A stretch of 64,000 bases of DNA from BP-133 sp040756995 (GTDB lineage: Bacteria; Actinomycetota; Acidimicrobiia; IMCC26256; BP-133). This document shows positions 51,278 to 59,156 of this stretch, piece after piece. Below the pieces are notes generated by a model. That model searched no databases and was not told where the DNA came from. It saw nothing but the letters and a program-made list of their open reading frames with translations. The DNA lies in NCBI GenBank assembly GCA_040756995.1, contig JBFLYK010000001.1, positions 62,001-126,000 of the forward strand. Reading direction: 5' to 3'. The position numbers and the translations under genes were made by a program. Numbering within the stretch: the stretch's first letter is position 1; each line of letters starts with the position of its first letter.

Positions 51278-52225
51278 ATGGCGTTCGAGTACGAACTTGG
51301 CGCCAACGGCGCGGCTTCTCCGGCCAAAGACGGGGAGCAACCCGATCCCCGCCTCGACACCCGGTACGAACGCTGGGACGAGATGAGCGACGAGTACCGG
51401 GCGGCCGCGGCCCGCATCGCGTCCTTCCAGTCCCTGGCCGAAGTGGTTGGCGTCCTGCCCTTCATCGAGTGGGTAGAGGGAGCCCCCGACTACGCCCGCA
51501 AGCAAATGCTTATCGCCAAGATCCAGGACGAGGTCGGCCATGGTCACGTGATGGCTCGGGTGGCCGAGGACCTCGGCGTCACCCGGGAACAAATCCTGGC
51601 TGATTTTGTCGCTGGCAGGACCAAGCTCCTCAACATCTTCCACTACCGCTTCGAGAGCTGGGAAGCGATGGGGCCTGGCGCACTGCTCATGAACTCGGCC
51701 GCCATCGTCCAGTTCAACTCACTGTCGAAGGGCACCTACCTTCCCTATGTGCGGGCCCTCAAGAAGATCGAGAAGGAAGAGGGCTTCCACTACCACCACG
51801 CCTGGGACCTCGCTCACGAGATCATGACCGAGGGAACCGAGGAGCAGCGCCGACGCGCCCAGGAGGCCTTCGAAACCTGGTTACCCCGGTTGCTCGCTTA
51901 CTTTGGCCCGCCCGACTCGGACACCTTCACTACGAACCGGATGTACCGGCTCGGGCTCAAGGTGGATTCCAATGACCACATCCGGCAACGCTGGCTGGCC
52001 CGGATCATCCCTGTGTTCCAGGCGATGGGCTACCGCGTCCCCATTGAGCTCGCTCACTACGACGAGGATGGCGAGATCTGGGTCTACGCCCAGCCTGACT
52101 GGGCGGAAATCAAGCGCATCATCAGCGAAGGGGGCCCGGCCTACCAGCTGTACGTGGAACACATCCGCGGTTCCCTGGAGCGCAACGGGCCCTACCGGAC
52201 CGCGGCGCTGGCGCGAGCGGCCTGA
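51278..52225 (+). CDS. paaA: 1,2-phenylacetyl-CoA epoxidase catalytic subunit PaaA
   Basis: 315 residues, the normal PaaA length. Diiron ligands are visible: Glu64 (PFIEW), the DEVGH motif at residues 84-88 and the second helix EKEEGFHYHHAWDL around 165-177. GLKVDSNDHIRQRWLARIIP is typical of the C-terminus. PaaA with PaaB, PaaC and a reductase epoxidises the ring of phenylacetyl-CoA-type substrates. GGAGG precedes the ATG. It heads the operon paaABCD-ahpD-like-PPOX, just after a TetR operator. Confidence 0.93.
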   Translation: MAFEYELGANGAASPAKDGEQPDPRLDTRYERWDEMSDEYRAAAARIASFQSLAEVVGVLPFIEWVEGAPDYARKQMLIAKIQDEVGHGHVMARVAEDLGVTREQILADFVAGRTKLLNIFHYRFESWEAMGPGALLMNSAAIVQFNSLSKGTYLPYVRALKKIEKEEGFHYHHAWDLAHEIMTEGTEEQRRRAQEAFETWLPRLLAYFGPPDSDTFTTNRMYRLGLKVDSNDHIRQRWLARIIPVFQAMGYRVPIELAHYDEDGEIWVYAQPDWAEIKRIISEGGPAYQLYVEHIRGSLERNGPYRTAALARAA

Positions 52226-52226
52226 C

Positions 52227-52556
52227 ATGCACACCGGTGGGGACGACACCGCCTACGAGGTCTTTGCCCAACTGGGCGGGCGTGAGAAGGCGCTTCAGCA
52301 CGTGGGCAGCGTCCGGGCCAGCGACGCGGAGCTCGCCTGGCACGCCGCCAAGGAGGCCTACACCCGCCGGGAGAAATGCTTCGCCCTGTGGGTCGTCCGG
52401 AGATCCTGCCTCACCATGAGTACCGCCGCCGACGCCCTCGTCCTTCAAGCGGGCGGAAGGATGACCTACCGGCTCCCCGCCTTCCCGAGCGCCCACCGGC
52501 GGGCCCGGCGGGCGGCGGCCGGCGGGCCGGAGATGACCGAGGAGGCTCCAACGTGA
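52227..52556 (+). CDS. paaB: Phenylacetyl-CoA epoxidase subunit PaaB
   Basis: 109 residues. TAYEVFAQLGGREKALQHVG and AKEAYTRREKCFALWVV are family signatures. The C-terminal 25 residues (HRRARRAAAGGPE) are basic and extra relative to many PaaB proteins. It starts one base after the paaA stop and its TGA overlaps the GTG of paaC. PaaB bridges PaaAC dimers. Confidence 0.9.
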   Translation: MHTGGDDTAYEVFAQLGGREKALQHVGSVRASDAELAWHAAKEAYTRREKCFALWVVRRSCLTMSTAADALVLQAGGRMTYRLPAFPSAHRRARRAAAGGPEMTEEAPT

Positions 52557-53278
52557 GCATCAGCGCCGCCGTGCTGCCCTGGTCGGACGACCTTTTCCTC
52601 CACGGACAGCAGCTGGTCCGCTGGATCACCGACTACGTCGACCTGGAGGAATCGCTGGCGGTGGGCTCGATCGCCCAGGAGGAGCTGGCCCACGCCAACG
52701 CCCTCATGGAGCAGGCCGGTTGCTCGATCGAGGAGCGTGACCGGCGGATCTACGTCCGTGAGCCGTCGGACTGGTGTCCCTCCGCTCTCGTCCTGTGGCC
52801 GGCGCACGACTGGCCCGCCACCGTGGCCCGAGGGTTCCTCCTCACCCGGGGCCTTCTCGTCGTGGTCGACTGGCTCGGACAACGGGCCGGAGAACGCCTC
52901 CGGCGCATCGCGTCGGTCATCGAGGCCGAACAACACCTCCACGCCGTGCACTGGTGCCGATGGGTGGACATCCTCGCCCACACCGACGGCGCCTGGCCCT
53001 TCGCCCACTACCTGGCCGCAGCGGCCGAGACGTGCGGAGACCTGTTCGGGCTCCCCGTCGGGCAGCTGGCGGCCCTGGACCCCGAAGCGATGCACCGGAC
53101 GTGGGCGGACTCCGTCAAGGCCGAGCTCGCCGGTCTCGGAGTGGCGGTCCCTGTCCTTCCCGACAGGGTGACGGAGCGTCAACCCGGCGGGTCGGGCTCC
53201 GAGCTCGAGGAGCTCCTACGGACCGTCCGGGCATTGCGAGCCGAGCACCCCGAGTACGTCTACAGGATCTACCAGTGA
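52553..53278 (+). CDS. paaC: Phenylacetyl-CoA epoxidase structural subunit PaaC
   Basis: 241 residues, ferritin-like fold without a full diiron site. VLPWSDDLFLHGQQLVRWIT, VDLEESLAVGSIAQEELAHA, ARGFLLTRGLLVVV and EAEQHLHAVHWCRW are recognisable. GTG start with GTGA overlap to paaB. It pairs with PaaA as scaffold. It served here to identify the three pieces of paaC copy A. Confidence 0.9.
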   Translation: MSISAAVLPWSDDLFLHGQQLVRWITDYVDLEESLAVGSIAQEELAHANALMEQAGCSIEERDRRIYVREPSDWCPSALVLWPAHDWPATVARGFLLTRGLLVVVDWLGQRAGERLRRIASVIEAEQHLHAVHWCRWVDILAHTDGAWPFAHYLAAAAETCGDLFGLPVGQLAALDPEAMHRTWADSVKAELAGLGVAVPVLPDRVTERQPGGSGSELEELLRTVRALRAEHPEYVYRIYQ

Positions 53279-53748
53279 CCGCAGCGACCCCTCTCGAGGC
53301 GGAGATCCGCGCCGCGCTGGCCGACGTTGAGGACCCTGAGGTGCCCATTACCTTGGCCGATCTTGGGGTGCTGCGCGCGGTGGAGGTGGAGCCGGGCGAG
53401 GTCCGGGTCCACCTCGCTCCCACCCGCCTGGGATGTCCGGGGCGGGACGAGATGGAACGCCGGGTACGGGAGGCGGTGCGGCGGGCGGCACCCGATGTCG
53501 ACGTCCACGTCGAGTGGGAGATGGTCGCTTGGCGACCGGACGACATCACCGAACGTGGCGCCGGGGTCCTCGCCGAGTACGGCTACGCCCTGCTCACCGG
53601 CGCCGTGTCCGTGCGCTGCCCGTACTGCCGCTCCGAAGAGGTGCGCTCGGACGGGAACTTCGGCGGGAGCATCTGCAAACGTCCCTACACCTGCCGTTCG
53701 TGCGGTTCGACGTTCGACGCCCTCCGCAGCCTCTTCGATAGTGGTTGA
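53275..53748 (+). CDS. paaD: Epoxidase maturation protein PaaD
   Basis: 157 residues. N-terminal MIP18/DUF59-type domain (IRAALADVEDPEVPITLADL, APTRLGCPGRDEM) and a C-terminal zinc ribbon with two CxxC pairs (RCPYCRSEE and TCRSCGST). PaaD is needed for activity of the epoxidase, probably through cluster or iron insertion. GTG start overlaps the paaC stop (GTGA). The usual next gene, paaE reductase, is absent; the AhpD-like gene follows instead. Confidence 0.9.
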   Translation: MTAATPLEAEIRAALADVEDPEVPITLADLGVLRAVEVEPGEVRVHLAPTRLGCPGRDEMERRVREAVRRAAPDVDVHVEWEMVAWRPDDITERGAGVLAEYGYALLTGAVSVRCPYCRSEEVRSDGNFGGSICKRPYTCRSCGSTFDALRSLFDSG

Positions 53749-53767
53749 CAGTCGAAAGGAGCAGGCC

Positions 53768-54850
53768 GTGAGCACAGGGCTTCTGGGTCGGCACACCGAA
53801 GCGGTGAGGAGCGATCTTCGGGAGGCCTGCGAGGCCGAGTGGTACCGCCTAGGGCGGCCGGGGCAGTGGTGGAGTGGCGCCGAGCGGGTGGCGATCGCCG
53901 CCGAGGTCCGCGCCGCCCGGGCCTGCTCGCTCTGCCGGGAGCGGCGGGCTCGGGTCTCGGCTCCGGGGCCCGGCGGCCATCAGGACCGAGGGCCGCTCCC
54001 CGCCGCGGCGGTGGACGCCGTCCACCGCATCACCACCGACCCGGGGCGCCTCACGTCCCGGTGGTACGAGAGCGTGCTGGAGGGCGGCGTCTCGGCCGAG
54101 CAGTTCGTGGAGTTGGTGGGGGTGGTGGCGGCTACGGTCATGGTTGACACGCTGGCCCTCGGTCTCGGCGTGTCTCCGCCCCCGCTCCCCGCCCCTGAGC
54201 CCGGGGAGCCGGGAAGGATCAGGCCGGCCGGGATTGCCGTCCACTCGGCCTGGGTCCCCACCGTGGTACCCGAAGAAGCCGAGGGCGAGCTCGCCTCGTT
54301 CTACGAGCTCATGAAGTACTCGCCCTTCGTGCCCAACCGGCCCGACATCGTGGGCTTCGTCCCCAACATCACCCGGGCGCTGACGCTCGTCCCTCCTGAG
54401 CAGTTCGGCTTCGCGGGGTTCCTCATGTCGGCCTACCTCAGCATCCGAGACTTGAGCGAACCCCAGCAACAGCTCCTCGCCGCCACTGTCTCGACGGCCA
54501 ACGACTGCTTCTATTGAACGTCTTGCCACACGATGTTCCTCCGTGCGAGTGAACCAGAAGCCGACGTCGAAGCGGTCCTGTCCGGTGACCCCGCCTCCAA
54601 TGCCAGGGTCGAGCACGGTGCCGAACTGCGGAGCTTCGCCTTGGCCGTGCTGGCGCGTGATCGCGACGGGGTAGCCAACGCCGCCGCTGTGGTGGAGGCA
54701 CACCTCGGATTTGCCGGCATCGTCGACGCGGCCGCCACGGTGGCGCTGTTCGATGCCATCAACCGTGTGGCGGACGCCACCGGCACCGTCCTCGAGGACC
54801 CCTTCACAGAAACGAGAGACCTCGTTGAAGCCCGCCGCCGGCCCGGCTGA
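53768..54850 (+). CDS. AhpD-like protein with in-frame TGA, candidate CxxU selenoprotein
   Basis: Read with TGA 54515-54517 as selenocysteine, this is a 360-residue alkylhydroperoxidase/carboxymuconolactone-decarboxylase-like protein. The first half carries a CxxC (Cys53-Cys56, ACSLC). The family core then reads LLAATVSTANDCFY-U-TSCH, so residue 250 would be Sec in a CxxU motif followed by His at +4, exactly where the AhpD redox pair CxxC...H lies. The frame continues without stop for 111 codons and encodes the remaining helices (EHGAELRSFALAVLARD, TVALFDAINRVADATG). The alternative is a nonsense mutation giving a 249-residue product. GTG start (RBS GAAAGGAG) and position after paaD suggest a role in peroxide or thiol repair of the oxygenase. 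Confidence 0.7.
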
Positions 54851-54851
54851 T

Positions 54852-55307
54852 ATGAGCCGCCGGGATGTCATCCGCATGTCCGAGGCCGAGATCGAGGCCT
54901 TTCTCGCCGAGCCCGGCCATACGCTCCAGCTCGCCACCATCAACGCCGACGGGACTCCTCACCTGGTAGCGATGTCCTACTGCCTCCAGGACGCAAGGAT
55001 TGTCCTTTGGAGCTACGCCAAAGCCCAGAAGGTGGTGAACCTCCGACGGGACCCTCGTCTCACGGTGCTCGTTGAGAGCGGCCAGCGTTACGAGGAGCTA
55101 CGCGGCGTCCAGATCGGCGGGATCGCCGTGCTGGTCGAGGACGCAGAGACGGTCCGACGCATCGGCGAGAGGATCACCGAGTTCGCCGGCGGGGGTGAGG
55201 TGGCGATGGGCGCCGTCCCCAAGATGGCCGCCAAACGGGTAGCCATTCTCGTCAAACCGGAGCGTGTCATCTCGTGGGATCACTCCAAGCTCCTGGGGGC
55301 CTACTGA
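54852..55307 (+). CDS. PPOX-fold FMN/F420-binding protein
   Basis: 151 residues of the split beta-barrel (pyridoxamine-phosphate-oxidase-like) family: LQLATINADGTPHLVAMSYC, LWSYAKAQKVVNLRRDPRLT and VILVKPERVISWDHSKLLGAY-like end. Actinobacterial members bind FMN or F420 and reduce small unsaturated substrates. The start follows the AhpD-like stop by one base, so they are co-transcribed. A C-terminal duplicate lies at 33094. Confidence 0.85.
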   Translation: MSRRDVIRMSEAEIEAFLAEPGHTLQLATINADGTPHLVAMSYCLQDARIVLWSYAKAQKVVNLRRDPRLTVLVESGQRYEELRGVQIGGIAVLVEDAETVRRIGERITEFAGGGEVAMGAVPKMAAKRVAILVKPERVISWDHSKLLGAY

Positions 55308-55370
55308 CACCATGGAGGGCGAACCATGAGCAGGCATGTCACCACGACGACGCCGACGGCGCACTTCGCC

Positions 55371-55874
55371 CTCCCCGGTGGGCTGCTCGCCCTCCTTGAC
55401 CATCCACCCCGGCGGGGAAGGCGCGGCTCCTGGGCCACCCCGAGCTGCTCCCGAGCGCCATCGAGGAGATGCTCCGCTGGGAAGGGCCCGTCATCCACTT
55501 CCGTCGCACCGCCAGCCGGGACGTGGAACTGCGCGGCCAGCCCATCCGGCAAGGCGACAAGGTGGTCGTCTTCTACCCCTCGGCCAACCGGGACAATGAC
55601 GTCTTCGATCGGCCCGACGACTTCGACATCACCCGCGACCCCAATCCCACTTCGCCTTCGGCGTGGGCGCCCATCTGTGCCTGGGGATCGGCCTGGCTCG
55701 CCCCCAGCTCCGTGTCATCTTTGAGGAGTCCGGCCGCCCCGCGCCCCGGCCGGGCTCCGTGTCATCTTTGAGGAGTTCCTGTGGCGGGTCGCCGACGTCG
55801 AGCGGGCGGGGCCGGTCGAGCGGATGCAGTCGAACTTCGTCAACGGGATCAAGCGTCTGCCGCCGGTCAGGTGA
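55371..55874 (+). pseudogene. Cytochrome P450 remnant
   Basis: Pieces of the C-terminal half of a P450: GGLLALLDHP (end of helix I region), HPELLPSAIEEMLRW with the ExxR of helix K, RDNDVFDRPDDFDITRDPNP, and the haem loop HFAFGVGAHLCLGIGLAR reached after a frameshift. The end reads MQSNFVNGIKRLPPVR. A 23-bp sequence (CTCCGTGTCATCTTTGAGGA and neighbours) occurs twice, 47 bp apart, at 55707 and 55754, disrupting the frame. The N-terminal half is missing. The gene is dead. Confidence 0.82.
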
Positions 55875-56403
55875 CGGGTTCGCGCTCCGTCTCCGGCTTT
55901 CCGCGACCGCTGATCCGGAAGCTGAAGCCGTCGCCGGGGCGGCGGGGGGTGTGGACGTTGCCGGCAATACCGTCGAGATAGTGGGCGGCGGCGTGGTTGA
56001 TGGCCCGGGACAACCGTTCCGTGTCGAGGGCCTGGCCCTCCACCGCCTCGGGGAGGATCACCCGCATGGTGAGCTCGAGCTCCGTTCCCTCGGCCCGCCC
56101 CTCACAGTGGTACGTCGACCAGGCTCGGGACTCCTCCCCGGACGGCCACCGCCAGGTCTGTTCCGACACGAACATGCCGCCGTTGACCCACGATTCGATG
56201 GGGCCCGGGTACTCCTTCACCGACAGCCGGGCCGGAGGCACCCCCGGGGCCTTCATGAGCACTTCGTAGACGATCTCGTTCCCCATCGAGCGGACCTCGA
56301 CCGTGCCCGGCCAGTACCCCCGGGCTTCCCGGGAACGGCACCAGTCGAGCACCAGGTCCACTGGATTCTCGATGAAGACGGTGCGGCAAAAGGTGAACTC
56401 CAT
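55867..56403 (-). CDS. SRPBCC-family protein
   Basis: 178 residues. The START/SRPBCC pattern begins MEFTFCRTVFIENPVDLVLD and includes YWPGTVEVRSMGNEIVYEVL and a C-terminal amphipathic helix (LSRAINHAAAHYLDGIAGNV). Such proteins bind hydrophobic ligands or act as cyclases. It lies 19 bp downstream of the E1 gene on the same strand, so it probably belongs to its transcript. Confidence 0.75.
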   Translation of the reverse strand: MEFTFCRTVFIENPVDLVLDWCRSREARGYWPGTVEVRSMGNEIVYEVLMKAPGVPPARLSVKEYPGPIESWVNGGMFVSEQTWRWPSGEESRAWSTYHCEGRAEGTELELTMRVILPEAVEGQALDTERLSRAINHAAAHYLDGIAGNVHTPRRPGDGFSFRISGRGKPETEREPVT

Positions 56404-56422
56404 GGCGGTATCCCTCTCAATC

Positions 56423-58420
56423 TCAGGCCCGAGCCGTCATCCTGACGGCCTCGGCGATCCGGTCACGGTCGGGCAGCCAGGCCCGTTCGAGGCTGGGGGC
56501 GTAGGGAGGTGGCGTGGGCTCGGCTCCCACCCGGCCCACCGGAGCATCGAGGTGCCAGAAGCCCTCGCCGGCGGCGAGCGCGGCCAGCTCGGCGCCGATC
56601 CCGAAGGGGGTCACCGCTTCGTGCGCCACCACTAGCCGCCCGGTCCTGGACACCGAGGCGAGAACCGTCTCCCGGTCGAGCGGAGCGACGGTGCGGAGGT
56701 CGACGACTTCGACCTCGATCCCCTCGCCCGAGAGAAGCTCGGCGGCGGCCACCGCCTCGTGCACCATCCGCGACACCGAGACCACCGTGACGTGCCGGCC
56801 CGCCCGCACGACCCGCGCCCGTCCCAGCGGCACGAGGTGGTCCGCCGGCGGCCGGGGTCCCTTCATCCCGTAGAGCAGCCGGTTCTCGATGAACACGACC
56901 GGGTTCGGGTCGCGGATGGCCGACCGGAGGAGCCCGTACGTCTCAGCCGGGGTGGACGGCATGACCACGGTGAGGCCGGGGATGTGGGCAAAGAGCACCT
57001 CCAGGCTCTGGGAATGCTGGCTGCCCGACGAGCGGCCGGCTCCGAACTGGGTCCGCAGGGTGAGGGGAAGCGAGGCCCGTCCGCCGGTCATGAAGCGCAG
57101 CTTGGCCGCCTGGTTGAGGAGCTGGTCGAAGCAGACGCCGAGGAAGTCGAGATACATGAGCTCGACCACGGGCCGCTTGCCGGCCATCGCCGCGCCCACG
57201 GCCAGGCCCACGATGGCCGATTCGGAGATGGGGGTGTCCCGCACGCGCTCCGGCCACCGGTCGTGGAGCCCTCGGGTGAGCCCGAAGACATTGCCTCCCG
57301 GGCCGATGTCGATGCCGGCCAGGAACACGTCGGGATCGGCCTCCAGCTCGTGTTCCAGGGCGAGGCGGACGGCGTCCATCGTCCGGAAGGTCTCCGCCGG
57401 GTCATCCGCGGGCGGAGTGGACTCGGGGGTGTGCGGACGAGAGGCGGCCACGTAGAGGTGGAGGGATGCCGGTTCCGGCTCGGGGCCGCTCCGGGCCGCC
57501 TCGAGGGCCCGGTCGAGCTCGGTGGCTACGTCGTCTTCCACCGCCTCGAGCTTGCGCCCTTCAAGGCCGAGCGAAGTGAGCCGTCGGCGAGCCACCTCCA
57601 ACGGGTCTCGTGCCTTCCAGGAGGCCACTTCCTCGGGGCTGCGATAGCGCTCGGGGTCGCCCTCGTAGTGGCCCCGGAGCCGGTACGTCCTGGCTTCGAC
57701 GAGGACGGGCCCTCCTCCCGCCCGCACTTCACCCACGATCCGGCTCGTGCCCTCGGCCACCGCTTCGATGTCGTTGCCGTCCATGAGGACATGGCGGATC
57801 CCGTAACCCTGGGCGCGCTGGGTCAGGGGGACGGGATGCTGGGCCTCGGCGGAAGCAAACTCGGCGTACCCGTTGTGCTCACAGAAGAAGATGACGGGGA
57901 GCCGCCACAGGGCCGCCAGGTTCACCGCCTCGTGGAACAGGCCCTGGGCCACCGCCCCGTCCCCGAAGAAGGCCACGACGACCTGGTCGCCCTCACCGAG
58001 GAGAGCGGCCAGACCGGCACCGACGGCGATGGGAAGGCCGGCGGCGACGATGCCGTTGGCCCCGAAAACGCCCTGTGACGGGTCGGCGATGTGCATCGAC
58101 CCACCCCGGCCCCGGCACGTTCCGGTGTCCCGGGCGAGGAGCTCGGCGAACATGCCCTGAGGGTCGAGGCCCTTGGCCAGACAGTGCCCGTGCCCACGAT
58201 GGGTGGAGGTGATCACGTCGTCGGGACCGAGCGGCCAGCAGGCGCCGACGGCCGACGCCTCCTGCCCGATCGAAAGGTGCACGAAGCCCGGGATCTCGCC
58301 GTCACGGTAGAGGACGGCCACCCGCTCTTCGAAACCCCGCACCCGCAGCATGCGCCGGTACAGCGCCAGCAGGTCGTCGACCGTGAGCGATTCCGCCGGC
58401 CTTGCCGGGCCCGCCTCCAT
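56423..58420 (-). CDS. Fused alpha-beta E1 of a 2-oxoacid/acetoin dehydrogenase
   Basis: 665 residues. Residues 1-330 are an E1-alpha: HLSIGQEASAVGACW, THRGHGHCLAKGLDP and the thiamine-pyrophosphate motif GDGAVAQGLFHEAVNLAALW ending HN. Residues 340-665 are an E1-beta: DTPISESAIVGLAVGAAMAG, RTQFGAGRSSGSQHSQSLEV and VDLRTVAPLDRETVLASVSR. It decarboxylates a 2-oxoacid or cleaves a diketone such as acetoin. The E2 and E3 partners are not in the window. Divergent from the thioesterase operon. Confidence 0.87.
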   Translation of the reverse strand: MEAGPARPAESLTVDDLLALYRRMLRVRGFEERVAVLYRDGEIPGFVHLSIGQEASAVGACWPLGPDDVITSTHRGHGHCLAKGLDPQGMFAELLARDTGTCRGRGGSMHIADPSQGVFGANGIVAAGLPIAVGAGLAALLGEGDQVVVAFFGDGAVAQGLFHEAVNLAALWRLPVIFFCEHNGYAEFASAEAQHPVPLTQRAQGYGIRHVLMDGNDIEAVAEGTSRIVGEVRAGGGPVLVEARTYRLRGHYEGDPERYRSPEEVASWKARDPLEVARRRLTSLGLEGRKLEAVEDDVATELDRALEAARSGPEPEPASLHLYVAASRPHTPESTPPADDPAETFRTMDAVRLALEHELEADPDVFLAGIDIGPGGNVFGLTRGLHDRWPERVRDTPISESAIVGLAVGAAMAGKRPVVELMYLDFLGVCFDQLLNQAAKLRFMTGGRASLPLTLRTQFGAGRSSGSQHSQSLEVLFAHIPGLTVVMPSTPAETYGLLRSAIRDPNPVVFIENRLLYGMKGPRPPADHLVPLGRARVVRAGRHVTVVSVSRMVHEAVAAAELLSGEGIEVEVVDLRTVAPLDRETVLASVSRTGRLVVAHEAVTPFGIGAELAALAAGEGFWHLDAPVGRVGAEPTPPPYAPSLERAWLPDRDRIAEAVRMTARA

Positions 58421-58449
58421 TCAATTATTATAACCAACGAATCCGTCGA
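58421..58449. promoter_or_regulatory. Short divergent control region
   Basis: ATTATTATAACCAACG and TCCGTCGAATGA fill the 29 bases between the E1 and thioesterase starts. TCCGTCGAATGA recurs at 62255 upstream of another operon. A shared regulator site is possible. Confidence 0.45.
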
Positions 58450-58956
58450 ATGACGGACCGGAAGGTGAGAGTGAGAGAGCGTGCTCCGCCGGTGATCCAT
58501 CGCCAGACGTTCAAGCTCGGCCTCGACGGGGTCGACGCCTTCGGCATCATCTACTTCGGGCAGTACCAGCACTGGTTCCAGCAGGCCCAGGAGGGCCTCC
58601 TGGAAGATGCGGGCCACGCGCTACGGGAGATCCTCGACGGTGGCCTGGGGTTCCCCATCGTCCATTTCGAGATGGACTTCTTCAGGCCGCTGCGGCTCTC
58701 CGACACCGTCGAGGCCGAATGTCGCCTGCTTGAGGCGGGGAAGCGCTCGCTGCGCTTCTGCGTCCGGTTCTTCGACCCGACGGGGCACCTGGCCGCCGAG
58801 GCCCGCTCGGTCCAGGTCGCCACCGGGGCCGACTTCAGCCCACGCCCGGTCCCCGACTGGCTGCGGGCCGCCGTCGAGGTGCGACCGCCGGAGCCTGTAC
58901 CCGTCGGAGCGGTCCCCACGCCGATGCCCGACGGGAGCCGTGGAGGGGTCGGATGA
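58450..58956 (+). CDS. Acyl-CoA thioesterase (4HBT hotdog family)
   Basis: 168 residues. The 4-hydroxybenzoyl-CoA thioesterase signature is clear: DGVDAFGIIYFGQYQHWFQQ with the catalytic Asp29, then FPIVHFEMDFFRPLRLSDTV. It hydrolyses an aromatic or acyl-CoA ester, often to release stalled CoA. It is the first gene of an operon with a small protein, an SDR, an alcohol dehydrogenase and an acyl-CoA dehydrogenase; the stop overlaps the next start. Confidence 0.85.
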   Translation: MTDRKVRVRERAPPVIHRQTFKLGLDGVDAFGIIYFGQYQHWFQQAQEGLLEDAGHALREILDGGLGFPIVHFEMDFFRPLRLSDTVEAECRLLEAGKRSLRFCVRFFDPTGHLAAEARSVQVATGADFSPRPVPDWLRAAVEVRPPEPVPVGAVPTPMPDGSRGGVG

Positions 58957-59156
58957 GCCAAACCCTGAGGGATCCGTCCGTCGACGTCCTCCGCCGCATG
59001 CTCGACGACGCGCAGGCCTTGGCGCAACTGGGCGGCGACCCGGTTCTGGCGCCCCGCTGCTCCTTCCTCGTCCGGTACATCTCCGACATGCTGGCGCTCA
59101 AGGACCCGAACGGGCCTTTGACGGTGGGGCGGGAATTAGGTCGGCGACCGGGATGA
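58953..59156 (+). CDS. Small protein of unknown function
   Basis: 67 residues, helical (DVLRRMLDDAQALAQLGGDP, CSFLVRYISDMLALKDPNGP). It overlaps both neighbours by 4 bp (ATGA on each side), so it is translated as part of the operon. I do not recognise it. Its size and position recall the small helical protein coupled to the CoA ligase at 29017, but sequence similarity is not convincing. Confidence 0.6.
   Translation: MSQTLRDPSVDVLRRMLDDAQALAQLGGDPVLAPRCSFLVRYISDMLALKDPNGPLTVGRELGRRPG

Noticed and set aside
54515..54545. Stem GAACGTC/GATGTTC directly after the TGA as a SECIS element
   Set aside because: The 7-bp stem includes bases of the TGA itself and its loop starts only about 5 bases downstream, too close for a bacterial SECIS. 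The selenocysteine case rests on the motif and the open frame.
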